A stretch of DNA of 60,110 bases, from NCBI RefSeq assembly GCF_002321025.1, contig NZ_DCLL01000018.1:1-60110 (forward strand). Reading direction: 5' to 3'. Below the pieces are notes generated by a model, which was not told where the DNA came from, did not search any database, and worked only from the letters and a program-made list of their open reading frames with translations. Positions within the stretch are counted from its first letter, which is position 1. Every line of letters begins with the position of its first letter. The DNA comes from Acinetobacter lwoffii (lineage in GTDB: Bacteria > Pseudomonadota > Gammaproteobacteria > Pseudomonadales > Moraxellaceae). The position numbers were made by a program, and so were the translations under genes. Positions 45,600 through 54,394 of this stretch are shown piece by piece.

Positions 45600-46581
45600 G
45601 AGCGTTCCTCAAGCTAATTTTTCTTAAGTAAACATCGCCTAAACGATGCTTCCCCTCAGGATGTGTTCTTGTTGAATTTTTGGATTCTAATCAAACTGTT
45701 TGAAATTACCACCTACTATTTATTTAATAAATACCTATATTTTGAACTGATGATTCATAAAAATGATGCTGTGATAGCACATTTATTTAATTTAACGGCT
45801 ATTCATATTCGATGCTTTTATAAACGATATTCATTCCGCTGAATAAAATATCCAGATTTTGCTGGTGTAAATAAGCGCAAATTTGTGATTTATTTTGTTA
45901 CATTGATGATTCTGACAATGATTGCTGTATTTCTTGATTCAGAAGTAGATTTTTAATTTCTCTAGTCCCTATAGATAGCGGCACTTTAGCTGCGCCGTTT
46001 TTTTAGTTTTGACTTTTTTGACAGATTTAGCACTCAAGCAAGAGCACTGTTTTTAGATGTTAAAATCGTATTTTATGAAATGATAGAATTTGTTTTGAGC
46101 AGATCTTCATCAGACACAATTAATAGATCTGACAAAAAGTAATCGCTAAAATTTTATAAGACTCAGGTCTCAAACAGTCAGATAAAGGGTAGAAAAAAAG
46201 CTGGATGACTATTTATTATATTAATGTACTGAACTTGATTCAAAATGGAAAATCTCATTTTCGCACCAAATTTGCGCAATAAAATAGAGTAAATATTCCA
46301 CTTTTTTGACCTCAGTGCTCTTTTTTATTGTTTTTACTTTAAGCTGCGCTTTAATGAAGCAACCCCATCATTAAAATATAAAAAATTCTGTAAATATTCA
46401 CTCATACTTTCTATTTGAAATTGCACTTCTTTCATTAAGCTGCCTGAGTTCTAACAATTTTCAATGCTGGCAATATTTCTCTACTTTTAAAGCAAGAACT
46501 TCTGGCCTATAGTGCCCTCAATTTGAACATTATTCTCATTCCTCATTTAAGTTCTTCCGGTCTGAATACAAGGTTAGCCCT
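45600..46581. other. Long spacer between pntA1 and the MFS gene
   Basis: A 982-base AT-rich spacer with no plausible coding frame above 60 codons. It holds the upstream regions of two divergent genes and one terminator-like hairpin at about 45979-46003 (annotated). The rest shows scattered short A/T runs and no recognisable insertion sequence, tRNA or repeat array. Confidence 0.55.
45915..46004 (+). ncRNA. Possible small RNA with terminator
   Basis: A weak promoter-like pair (TTGATG near 45904, 17-base spacer, TGTATT near 45927) is followed about 50 bases later by CGGC...GCCG with internal pairing and a run of seven T (ending near 46003). This layout fits a small RNA of roughly 70-90 bases, but no family is recognised and the stem has a mismatch. 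No upstream gene on this strand needs the terminator, which is the main reason to note it. Confidence 0.3.
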
Positions 46582-47769
46582 ATGCACACGCCCCTCGATA
46601 TTAGTCAAAATAAGCCCTTATTATGGCTGATGGCGATTGCATGCGGCTTATGTGCCGGCGCTAACTATTATTGCCAGCCGCTGATTTCATCGATTCAGCA
46701 GTATTATCAGGTGCCTGAATCACAAGTAGCGCTCACCGTCACCTTTGCTCAAATCTCTTATGCCTTGGGCCTGCTGTTTATTGTGCCTTTAGGGGACATG
46801 CTAAATAAAACCAAACTGATCCCCTTTCTCATGCTGGGTGCGACAGCAGGTTTATTTATTTGTGCCAGTGCAGTGAATCTGCCGATGCTCTGGGTCGGCA
46901 CTATCATTGCCGGACTGTTTTCCGTGGCTGCACAGATTCTGATTCCCTTGGCCACCATGGCGGTCAAACCGGAAAAAACCGGAGAAGTGGTGGGCTTCCT
47001 GATGAGTGGCTTGCTGGTCGGTATTCTGCTCTCGACCAGTATTGCCGGATTACTTTCCGACCTGTTTCATTGGAAAATGATTTATATCGTCAGTGGCATA
47101 AGTATGCTGGCTTTAAGTTTTTATTTGAAAGGAAAACTACCGAGCCTGCCACGTCTGAGAATCAGCTATACAGCGATTTTTAAATCTATGGGGATATTAC
47201 TCAAGCAGGAACCACGTCTGGTATTGCGTTCACTGACAGGTGCGTGTGCTTTTGCTGCCATGAGTATGTTGTTCTCCACCATCGCTCTACTGCTAACGCA
47301 GGAACCTTTTCAGCTTTCTGATGTCATGGTCGGACTGGTCACGCTGGTCGGTGTATTTGGCGCACTTTCCACGCAGTTCATTGGCAAATGGGCCGATCGT
47401 GGCCATATCAAAACACTGAGCTGGATCGGCTGTTCTATCCTGGTGGGGAGCTGGCTGTTTTTATATTTTGGTGCAGTGTCTTTGCTGAGTTATATTTTGG
47501 GTTATGGGCTGATAAATCTTGGACTCGCGATTACGCACAGCTGTAACCAGAACGTAATTTTCCGCCTGCGCCCGGATGCCAAATCACGGGTCAATTCACT
47601 GTATATGACCTTGTATTTTATTGGTGGTGCATGTGGTTCAGCCTTAGGGGTTTATGCCTGGCATCACGGTGGCTGGAGCATGACCTGTCTGGCAGGACTC
47701 GGGCTAGCTCTGTGTGCCACCCTATTCGCCCTGCTGGATCAATGGCATCAGGCTAAGACAACCGCATAA
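46582..47769 (+). CDS. MFS transporter
   Basis: A 395-residue protein with about 12 membrane helices. The major facilitator motif A is visible as LGDMLNKTKLIP between helices 2 and 3. ANYYCQPLISSIQQYY near the N-terminus is typical of the YdhP/AraJ-like group of predicted drug or sugar efflux proteins in Acinetobacter and Pseudomonas. The substrate is unknown. It ends 15 bases before the convergent HEPN-like gene, with no terminator between. Confidence 0.87.
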   Translation: MHTPLDISQNKPLLWLMAIACGLCAGANYYCQPLISSIQQYYQVPESQVALTVTFAQISYALGLLFIVPLGDMLNKTKLIPFLMLGATAGLFICASAVNLPMLWVGTIIAGLFSVAAQILIPLATMAVKPEKTGEVVGFLMSGLLVGILLSTSIAGLLSDLFHWKMIYIVSGISMLALSFYLKGKLPSLPRLRISYTAIFKSMGILLKQEPRLVLRSLTGACAFAAMSMLFSTIALLLTQEPFQLSDVMVGLVTLVGVFGALSTQFIGKWADRGHIKTLSWIGCSILVGSWLFLYFGAVSLLSYILGYGLINLGLAITHSCNQNVIFRLRPDAKSRVNSLYMTLYFIGGACGSALGVYAWHHGGWSMTCLAGLGLALCATLFALLDQWHQAKTTA

Positions 47770-47784
47770 GTATTTTACCTCTAT

Positions 47785-48429
47785 TTAGCTGACTTGCGCC
47801 GCCGGATAATAAGGCTTATTCAGATCAAGAGTTTGTGAATTTTCCAATAAAATACAGATAAAAACCGGCAATAAGGCTGCCAGAATCCGGCAGCTTTCCT
47901 CTAATGATTTATAATTCAGCGAGCTGTGATACGTGGCGCCACCCTGCATTATCTGATGGTGCAAGGTAGATAAACGCTGAAATATTCCAGCTAAAATTTC
48001 AACAGAATTTCGTTCTTTTAAAGCATTCTGTATATTCTGTTTCTGTGTTTCCAAGTCAACCTGACAGCTTTCCAGGCTAATTTTCTGATGACGATAATCC
48101 CAAAAGCTTTGTTCCACATAGGGATTGGCCAAGAGTGAGCAGATCGGCTGGCTGTATTTTTCCCAAAGAATATGATTAATTTTCTGATCCAGATCCTTTT
48201 GGCAGAGTGTTTCCAGAAACTGCTGCAGCTTGCTTTGATCTTGAACTAGATCACTCTCATCTGCATAAATCGCCTGAAAGCTGATCCACAGGCTGATAAA
48301 CTTAAAATCCAGATCCTGATCCAGATCTAGCGATTTTTTAAACCAGCCTAAGCCCCGATGAATTCTTAAATTAAAATGTGCCGAATTTTGTGCTTTATGG
48401 CTTTTATAAATCTCCTCCAATAACAACAT
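47785..48429 (-). CDS. HEPN-like protein of unknown function
   Basis: The 214-residue all-helical protein has a C-terminal part resembling Apea-type HEPN domains: RNSVEILAGIFQRLSTLHHQIMQGGATYH, in which RLSTLH gives the R-x4-H spacing seen in many HEPN RNases, then LEESCRILAALLPVFICILL. Whether it is an active RNase is unknown. The start at 48429 has AAGGAG seven bases upstream; an in-frame start 20 codons earlier is weaker. It lies just outside the island, on the chromosomal side of dusA. Confidence 0.65.
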   Translation of the reverse strand: MLLLEEIYKSHKAQNSAHFNLRIHRGLGWFKKSLDLDQDLDFKFISLWISFQAIYADESDLVQDQSKLQQFLETLCQKDLDQKINHILWEKYSQPICSLLANPYVEQSFWDYRHQKISLESCQVDLETQKQNIQNALKERNSVEILAGIFQRLSTLHHQIMQGGATYHSSLNYKSLEESCRILAALLPVFICILLENSQTLDLNKPYYPAAQVS

Positions 48430-48583
48430 GATTATTCTCCTTATTTCTAGCGTTTTTATATTCATCTTTCTGCTATCAAAATATACCATTCCAACCTGAC
48501 TGGGAATTCCAATTTTATTTCTTGTTTCATTCCTTGGATTTACTGGGATAGCTTAAGTTCGCCGAGTGGTTTTTCTGATTTTA

Positions 48584-48592
48584 TGCTAGTAT
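48584..48592 (+). promoter_or_regulatory. Extended -10 element upstream of dusA
   Basis: TGCTAGTAT is a good extended -10 sequence about 110 bases before the dusA start codon. No good -35 box accompanies it. It is probably the native dusA promoter and would now read into the island. Confidence 0.35.
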
Positions 48593-48703
48593 TACGCCCT
48601 CTTTTTGCGACGTCAGCCGATCCGGTTTTAGCCAAAAACCAATAGCTGAGTGATTGCATGGATTGCTTCTTCTTTCTTCCATTTCGTTAAGGCGTGATTT
48701 TGA

Positions 48704-48787
48704 ATGACTGATCTGACCACCATTGAAAATAAACTTCAACCACGAATCAGTGTTGCGCCGATGATGGATTGGACGAATAATTTTTAA
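48704..48787 (+). pseudogene. dusA: 5' fragment of dusA cut by an island
   Basis: The frame encodes MTDLTTIENKLQPRISVAPM followed by MDWTN, the start of tRNA-dihydrouridine synthase A (family start: ...RFSVAPMLDWTDRH...), and then NF and a stop in AT-rich DNA. The remaining 300 or so codons are absent. The break falls immediately after the conserved VAPMMDWT motif, where dusA-specific integrases are known to insert elements. In such insertions the other end of the element usually restores a full dusA, which would lie beyond the right edge of the window. Confidence 0.85.
48752..48778. other. Probable attachment site in dusA
   Basis: The bases around GCGCCGATGATGGATTGG encode VAPMMDWT and mark where homology to dusA ends. 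In dusA-integrated islands the direct repeat at both ends is taken from this part of the gene. The partner copy would lie outside the window, so exact limits cannot be set. Confidence 0.6.
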
Positions 48788-48895
48788 TTATATATATTTA
48801 TCAAAAACTTAAATTAACAGTAAAAATAGAATGGCGTAAATTTGGAGTAATTTATAATTTTTTAAGTAACAGTAAGCAAGAATCTTAAAGCTCTG
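48788..48895. other. AT-rich junction of the island
   Basis: About 108 bases of very AT-rich sequence between the dusA break and the first island gene. No hairpin terminator for the leftward operon was found here, so its transcription may run on toward the antisense strand of the dusA fragment. Confidence 0.45.
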
Positions 48896-49492
48896 CTATT
48901 TCTTTTGATCATAGTTCATTGGTTGATGCAACTTATCTCCTATATAGTAAAGAGTAATGCAGAGAATGAAAAACATCTGAAATACGAATATAAAATATAA
49001 AAAACTTAATATTAAATAAGCATATTTGTAAATTTCTGAACCAAAATTCAATACTTTTGCGCTATAACAATAATTTATAAAAATCGTCACAAAGAGTAAA
49101 AATAAACTTAAAAACGTTAGGTAAGAAAAAGCATTTGCCAAATACCTACGCCTAGAAATTTCATGTCCGTCACCGTTAATAGGCGGATTTACCTTAGCTG
49201 TAATATCTAACTCTTTATTACCAAACGATACAACTGCTGTTAAAGCTGCGAACAAGAAACCAGGTAAAGCCAATATAAAATTTCCAAGCACTTCAAATCC
49301 CTTAGATTCAAAAAATATTTTGAATTGAGAAAGAGATTCTGAATAAGTGAAATAGAAAAAAATGGTCACTAAAGACGAACACACAATTGGTAAGTACCAA
49401 TCAAAGATCGGCTTTCTATTTTTCCCATTTAGATCATCGATAGCCCATTCAATGTATAAATATTCTAGCGGTTTAAGGAGTAGATCCTTCAT
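48896..49492 (-). CDS. Four-helix membrane protein of unknown function
   Basis: The 198-residue protein has four predicted membrane helices: about 32-53 (WYLPIVCSSLVTIFFYFTY), 68-92 (VLGNFILALPGFLFAALTAVVSF), 121-144 (FSYLTFLSLFLLFVTIFINYCY) and 154-183 (AYLILSFLYFIFVFQMFFIL). The loop between helices 2 and 3 is polar (KELDITAKVNPPINGDGHEI). The start at 49492 has GGAGAG eight bases upstream and lies 20 bases inside the preceding gene, so the two are translationally linked. Small four-helix membrane proteins are common effectors in two-gene phage-defence systems (for example KwaA), but I see no specific match. Confidence 0.7.
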   Translation of the reverse strand: MKDLLLKPLEYLYIEWAIDDLNGKNRKPIFDWYLPIVCSSLVTIFFYFTYSESLSQFKIFFESKGFEVLGNFILALPGFLFAALTAVVSFGNKELDITAKVNPPINGDGHEISRRRYLANAFSYLTFLSLFLLFVTIFINYCYSAKVLNFGSEIYKYAYLILSFLYFIFVFQMFFILCITLYYIGDKLHQPMNYDQKK

Positions 49493-50540
49493 TGTTTGAA
49501 CTCTCCGATCTAACATGTGCAGCCAATAGCGCAATCATTTTATCAAATAATTGCTCATCCATTTTCACATCTTGCGTCACAGTCTGACGTTCAAATTGTT
49601 CAATAAAATCTATTTTGACACCAAAATCTGACTCCTCATAGTCACCTTTAATGTCTACACTCATCATGCGCGATTTTTCTTTACATCGAATTCTATAAAA
49701 AAAATCCTCGCCTAATGATGCATCTTTTTTAATTTTCGATAAGACAGAATTCATTGCTTGTTGAAGAAGACCTCTTTCAAGAATTTGCCCATTTTGATCC
49801 AAAAAAACTGTTTGTTGCGGAATATACTTGAACTCTTTCTTAGCAATGACCAACATTGGATCACTTTCAATTCTGCTTTTTTTTGTTTCCTCGATAGCAC
49901 TTATACTGAGTAAATTGCCTTCCGCAGCACGATCGAGCAAAGATATGCCTGCAACATTATCAACATTCGCTTTAATTCTGAACTCTACTAATCTAGGTGT
50001 ACCATCTTCATTTAATCCACCACCTTCATAAGGGACTTTAAAAAAGTCTGGTTGAATATGATTAGTATTAAAATCATGTAGTATCTTTGTCAGTATGTAC
50101 GCAAAAGTATAGCCTGTTCCGCCTGCATACTGTTCGACCAAAATACTCGAAGAGAAAGGAGCTTGAGCATCCAAATTAACGACCACGTGAAAAAATCGTT
50201 GTAATTCATCACCATCTTCAAATGGAACTAATTTAGTTTGATCGCTTGGACGATTGTAAATTCGTACATCTTCATGCTCTTTATCAGATCTCTCAATCAA
50301 CAATAAAAGATTATTACCTTTTTCCTTAACCTCTTTTATTGAGAATACATAGCGACCTTTGAGAGAAGTAACTACTAAATCTTTATGATTATTTTGTGCT
50401 ATGAAATCAAAAACATCACTAATTTTCAAATAATGAGAAAATTTACCCCTTGGTTGATTAGGCTTTTTCTCACACTTAAAATTTAATTTATAATACGCAC
50501 ATGCAATATCATGAGTTACTTTTCTGCTAGAAGTAGTCAT
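49473..50540 (-). CDS. Unknown protein linked to the type I restriction operon
   Basis: I do not recognise this 355-residue soluble protein. It has no signal peptide or membrane helix. It mixes basic and acidic segments, with an N-terminal part (KVTHDIACAYYKLNFKCEK, SHYLKISDVFDFIAQNN), a middle part with QYAGGTGYTFAYILTKIL and YEGGGLNEDGTPRLVEFRI, and a C-terminal helical tail. AGAGGG lies four bases before the ATG. It starts 46 bases after hsdR and overlaps the membrane protein gene by 20 bases, so it is probably the soluble partner of that protein, expressed from the hsd transcript. The base composition is more AT-rich than hsdR. Confidence 0.7.
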   Translation of the reverse strand: MTTSSRKVTHDIACAYYKLNFKCEKKPNQPRGKFSHYLKISDVFDFIAQNNHKDLVVTSLKGRYVFSIKEVKEKGNNLLLLIERSDKEHEDVRIYNRPSDQTKLVPFEDGDELQRFFHVVVNLDAQAPFSSSILVEQYAGGTGYTFAYILTKILHDFNTNHIQPDFFKVPYEGGGLNEDGTPRLVEFRIKANVDNVAGISLLDRAAEGNLLSISAIEETKKSRIESDPMLVIAKKEFKYIPQQTVFLDQNGQILERGLLQQAMNSVLSKIKKDASLGEDFFYRIRCKEKSRMMSVDIKGDYEESDFGVKIDFIEQFERQTVTQDVKMDEQLFDKMIALLAAHVRSESSNNEGSTP

Positions 50541-50586
50541 TATCCCTCTCTATTCATTTATTTAAATTGGTCAGTGTATATTTATC

Positions 50587-53500
50587 TTACTTAGTCCAAG
50601 CATTCGACAACTGCTCAGCCTGCTTCATGACCAACTCAATCGCCTCAGCTGCCTTGTCAGGTGGATACTTCCAACGCTGCAAGGTACGACGAACCAAAAT
50701 TTTAAGCTGCGCTCGAACACTATCCCGAACCTGCCAATCCACTGTCGTTGACTTCCTAAGCTTCTCGGTAATTTCGCGGGCGATCTGCTTCAGAGTATCG
50801 TCTCCAAGCTCTCTGACCGCACTTTCATTATTCGCCAAGGCATCGTAGAAAGCGATTTCATCAGGATTCAAACCAAGTGCAGCTTCACGCTGCATTTCGG
50901 CCTGAAACTCTTTTGCCATTTGAATGAGTTCTTCAATGACCTGAGAGGTTTCAATCGCTCGGTTATTGTATTTCCTCAAGGTTTCCTGCAAACGGTCAGA
51001 GAAGCGTTTTTCCTGTACCACATTGTTTCGCGTCTTTGCTTTGATGCCATCATTCAATAACTTTTCCAGTAGTTCAACTGCCAAGTTACGGTATGGCATC
51101 TGCCGTACATCTTCTAAGAACTCATCTGATAGCAGACCAATGTTCGGTTTATCCAAACCACACATTGCAAAGACATCTGTTACGCCATCAGCAATGACAG
51201 CATTATCCAGAATCTGTTTTAGCGTACTGTCCTTTTCAGCTTGCGACAGTTTACGATCTACAGAGGTATGCTTGCTAATGACCGCTTTAATGGCTGAGTA
51301 AAAGGCAATTTCTTTGTGCAGGTTCTTCGCTTCATCCAAGGTGCTGCATAAAGAGAAGGCTTTATTGATTGCCAGGACTAAATCAAGAAAACGCTTTTTA
51401 CCATCCTTCAAGCTCAGCACATAGTTGGCTGCGGGGATAATCAGTCGATGTGCCTGAGTTTCGTAAGCACTCAAATCCATACCTGCCTGTTCGTTGGTTT
51501 TGGCGAACATTCCTCGTATTGCATCCATCTTTTCAGCAAGCACTGCATAGGCTTCTTCTGCACGTAAAGTCGGCTCACCTTTCCCTTTGGCATCGGTATA
51601 GGTTTTTAAGGCCTGCTTCAATTCATTAGCAATGCCGATATAGTCAACAACTAGTCCACCCTGCTTATCTTTAAAGACACGGTTCACACGTGCAATTGCC
51701 TGCATGAGGTTATGGCCTTTCATTGGCTTATCGATATACATGGTGTGCGTACACGGTGCATCAAAACCTGTAAGCCACATATCGCGTACAATCACCAGTT
51801 GTAAAGGATCGGTTACGTCCTTAAAACGTTTCTCAAGGCGTTTTTTAGTTTGCTTATTGTAGATATGCGGCTGTAATAATGGTTTATCTGAAGCTGAACC
51901 CGTCATCACAATTTTGATTTTGCCTTTTTCAGGATCAGGGTCATGCCAATCTGGACGTAAGGCAATAATCTCATTGTAAAGGTGGACACAGATCTCGCGG
52001 CTCATGGTCACAATCATGCCTTTACCCGCCGTGGCTTCTGTACGGGCTTCAAAGTGTGCGACTAAATCCGCAGCAATCTGTTTCAGCCGTGGTGTGGCAC
52101 CCACCAGCTTTTCTAGTCGGCTCCACTCACTTTTAGTCTTTTCTCGGTTACCAACATCTTCTTCATCTTCTACAACCTCATCGACTTGATCAGATAGCTC
52201 TTCGATTTCAGCCTGATTAATATCTAGCTTTGCCAAGCGTGACTCGTAGTAGATTGGGACGGTTGCACCATCATCGACGGCATCCTGAATATCATAGATG
52301 GAAACATAATCACCAAAGACAGCTCGGGTGTCTTTATCTTCACTCGAAATCGGGGTTCCAGTAAAGCCAATAAAAGCAGCATTCTTTAAAGCATCGCGCA
52401 TATGCTTGGCATATCCAAACTTGTACGTACCATCATTACTTAGTTTTGCTTTCAGACCATATTGGCTACGATGTGCTTCATCTGACATGACCACAATATT
52501 GTGGCGACCATTCAATAATGGATGCTCACTCTCACCTTCCAATAGTGCAAACTTTTGTACTGTGGTAAAAATGATCCCGCCAGATTCACGTTCAGCTAAA
52601 AGCTGTCTCAGCTCATCGCGGTTATTGGCTTGTACTGGGGTTTGTTTTAATAGTTCTTGAGCATTGCTAAAGGTTTCAAAGAGTTGTCCATCCAAGTCAT
52701 TACGGTCAGTCACGATCAACAAAGTTGGGTTGTGCATGGCAGGCTGCTGTAATAGCTTGCCTGCATAGCAGCACATGGAAATACTTTTACCCGAGCCTTG
52801 GGTATGCCAAACAACGCCTGCTTTCTTATCCCCATTCGGATTGGCTGCTGCAATGGTCGCTTGTACCGCTTCCCGAACCGCATGGAACTGATGGTAGCCT
52901 GCAATTTTCTTAATGGTCTTTTCGCCATCTGTTTCAAATAACACAAAGAATCGAATGTAATCTAGGAACAATTCTCGGTGAAAGAAGCCCCGAACAACTG
53001 TTTCTAGCTCCCATTCTAAAGCAGGTTTGTCATCTTCATTCTTAATGGTACGCCACGGTAAAAAGCGTTCCTGATTTGCAGTCAGTGAACCGACACGGGC
53101 TGTTACGCCATCACTGACTACCAATGCTTCATTAAAGACAAACAGATCAGAGATTTCTTCTTTGTAGGTTTGTAGCTGGTTAAATGCATCCCAGATATCA
53201 GCATTTTCATCCGTCGGGCTTTTTAATTCCAACACTGCAAATGGGATACCGTTGATAAAACAGATGATGTCAGGGCGTCGTGGTTGCTTAGTACCTAGAA
53301 TGGTAAATTGATTGACCGCAACAAAACGGTTTTGCTGCATATGGTTGAAGTCCACCAAGAAGGCATGGTCATGCACCCAATCGTCCTGTTTCTTATACGT
53401 GACAGGTACACCTTCCAATAACATACGGTGGAAGGCACGGTTATTAATCACCAAATCCAAACTTTCAGGTTTGCTCAGTTTTTGCCAAACCAGCTCAAAA

Positions 53501-53688
53501 CAGCTCGTAGGCAAGTGTGGATTCAAGCGTTCAAAGGCAGCCTGTATATCATTTTCAAGTAAAACTTGTTTAAAGTCTTTGCGTAAAGGATTGCTACTAT
53601 CAGGTGCAATATCAATACCATGAACAACTTCCCAGCCATTTTCAGAAAACCAGTCTAAGCATAAGTTTTCAAGTTGTGTTTCGTTCAT
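50587..53688 (-). CDS. hsdR: Type I restriction enzyme R subunit
   Basis: The motor and nuclease subunit: it moves DNA past the HsdMS complex using ATP and cuts when blocked. The 1033-residue protein has an N-terminal nuclease domain with the PD-(D/E)XK-type motif AVLELKSP near residue 150, helicase motifs including VVWHTQGSGKS (Walker A), VMSDEAHRSQYG (DEAH box), FIGFTGTPIS and QAIARVNRVFKDK (motif VI), and the C-terminal helical part that binds HsdM. GGGGGAA precedes the start. No motif seems lost, so it is probably active. Confidence 0.95.
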   Translation of the reverse strand: MNETQLENLCLDWFSENGWEVVHGIDIAPDSSNPLRKDFKQVLLENDIQAAFERLNPHLPTSCFELVWQKLSKPESLDLVINNRAFHRMLLEGVPVTYKKQDDWVHDHAFLVDFNHMQQNRFVAVNQFTILGTKQPRRPDIICFINGIPFAVLELKSPTDENADIWDAFNQLQTYKEEISDLFVFNEALVVSDGVTARVGSLTANQERFLPWRTIKNEDDKPALEWELETVVRGFFHRELFLDYIRFFVLFETDGEKTIKKIAGYHQFHAVREAVQATIAAANPNGDKKAGVVWHTQGSGKSISMCCYAGKLLQQPAMHNPTLLIVTDRNDLDGQLFETFSNAQELLKQTPVQANNRDELRQLLAERESGGIIFTTVQKFALLEGESEHPLLNGRHNIVVMSDEAHRSQYGLKAKLSNDGTYKFGYAKHMRDALKNAAFIGFTGTPISSEDKDTRAVFGDYVSIYDIQDAVDDGATVPIYYESRLAKLDINQAEIEELSDQVDEVVEDEEDVGNREKTKSEWSRLEKLVGATPRLKQIAADLVAHFEARTEATAGKGMIVTMSREICVHLYNEIIALRPDWHDPDPEKGKIKIVMTGSASDKPLLQPHIYNKQTKKRLEKRFKDVTDPLQLVIVRDMWLTGFDAPCTHTMYIDKPMKGHNLMQAIARVNRVFKDKQGGLVVDYIGIANELKQALKTYTDAKGKGEPTLRAEEAYAVLAEKMDAIRGMFAKTNEQAGMDLSAYETQAHRLIIPAANYVLSLKDGKKRFLDLVLAINKAFSLCSTLDEAKNLHKEIAFYSAIKAVISKHTSVDRKLSQAEKDSTLKQILDNAVIADGVTDVFAMCGLDKPNIGLLSDEFLEDVRQMPYRNLAVELLEKLLNDGIKAKTRNNVVQEKRFSDRLQETLRKYNNRAIETSQVIEELIQMAKEFQAEMQREAALGLNPDEIAFYDALANNESAVRELGDDTLKQIAREITEKLRKSTTVDWQVRDSVRAQLKILVRRTLQRWKYPPDKAAEAIELVMKQAEQLSNAWTK

Positions 53689-53872
53689 GGATTCCCCCTA
53701 TTCATTCAAATTTTAAATTCTGACTTTTAATAAACAAGACTGCTTATTCTATAGACATTATCTTTTGTAACTGCTATTGCGACCCTATATCAGTTTACTT
53801 ATAATGTGCCTAGCTCATCTACCAAGTGTAGAAGGAGTATACGAAGTCCTTATATAGCAATATATCGGGGCT
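53689..53872. other. Spacer between hsdR and the small gene upstream
   Basis: A 184-base AT-rich spacer, the largest gap in the hsd operon. It may carry a separate promoter for hsdR; no clear pair of boxes was identified. A small GGCT/AGCC hairpin lies beside the stop codon of the upstream gene. Confidence 0.45.
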
Positions 53873-54394
53873 TTAGCCTTTTTTAGAGGGATGAAAACTT
53901 TCATATTCTTTTCTAAGCTTACGTTTTGTATGCTCTCTTAGGCAATATGCTGTTTTCAATAAATAATATTTTTCATCTAAATCTGTTTTACGCTTAGCTA
54001 AAATAACCACAAAATCTAGATGTTCCGCCCAAATGACAACATGGGTTTCCCTGCCACGCTGATTTTCCCAATATAGAAAACCTGCTTGATGTGCATTGGT
54101 TATACACCAAGCCACCCACCGAATTCTCTCGCAACGCTTTAGATCTGGAAGTCTGTCGTCTTCATCTTTATTATTTTGGTCGGCAGCCTCAGAAATCAAA
54201 TGCCAAAAACCAAAAGCTTTATCTTTTGTTGTCGGACGAAATCTGACTTTTACTGACGTATTCAAAAATAATAAATTGGCATTGACCACAGTTTCTAAAT
54301 AAATCGCATATATTTCATTTTCATAGTCATTCCAACTATCAAATCCAGTAAAAGCAATGAGTTCAGGAGGAGTATTCAATATTGAGGACTCCAT
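53873..54394 (-). CDS. Small protein, possibly a BECR-fold (RelE/barnase-like) nuclease
   Basis: A 173-residue protein, not confidently recognised. The order KVRFRPTTKDKAFGFWHLISEA, then CERIRWVAWCITNA, then a strand-like VIWAEHLDFVVILA and YYLLKTAYCL followed by basic HTKRKLRKEYESF, resembles phage-associated BECR nucleases, in which a strand ending in TAY near the C-terminus carries catalytic residues. This is pattern recognition only. It overlaps the DUF3800 gene by 19 bases, indicating the two are expressed together. Confidence 0.6.
   Translation of the reverse strand: MESSILNTPPELIAFTGFDSWNDYENEIYAIYLETVVNANLLFLNTSVKVRFRPTTKDKAFGFWHLISEAADQNNKDEDDRLPDLKRCERIRWVAWCITNAHQAGFLYWENQRGRETHVVIWAEHLDFVVILAKRKTDLDEKYYLLKTAYCLREHTKRKLRKEYESFHPSKKG

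Noticed and set aside
46041..46321. AGAGCACTG and CAGTGCTCT as ends of a mobile element
   Set aside because: The arms are only nine bases, 263 bases apart, with no transposase frame and no target duplication between or beside them.
48896..50540. Assignment of the pair as Kiwa (KwaA/KwaB)
   Set aside because: The four-helix layout is similar, but I could not see KwaB (DUF4868) features in the 355-residue protein and the gene order is reversed.
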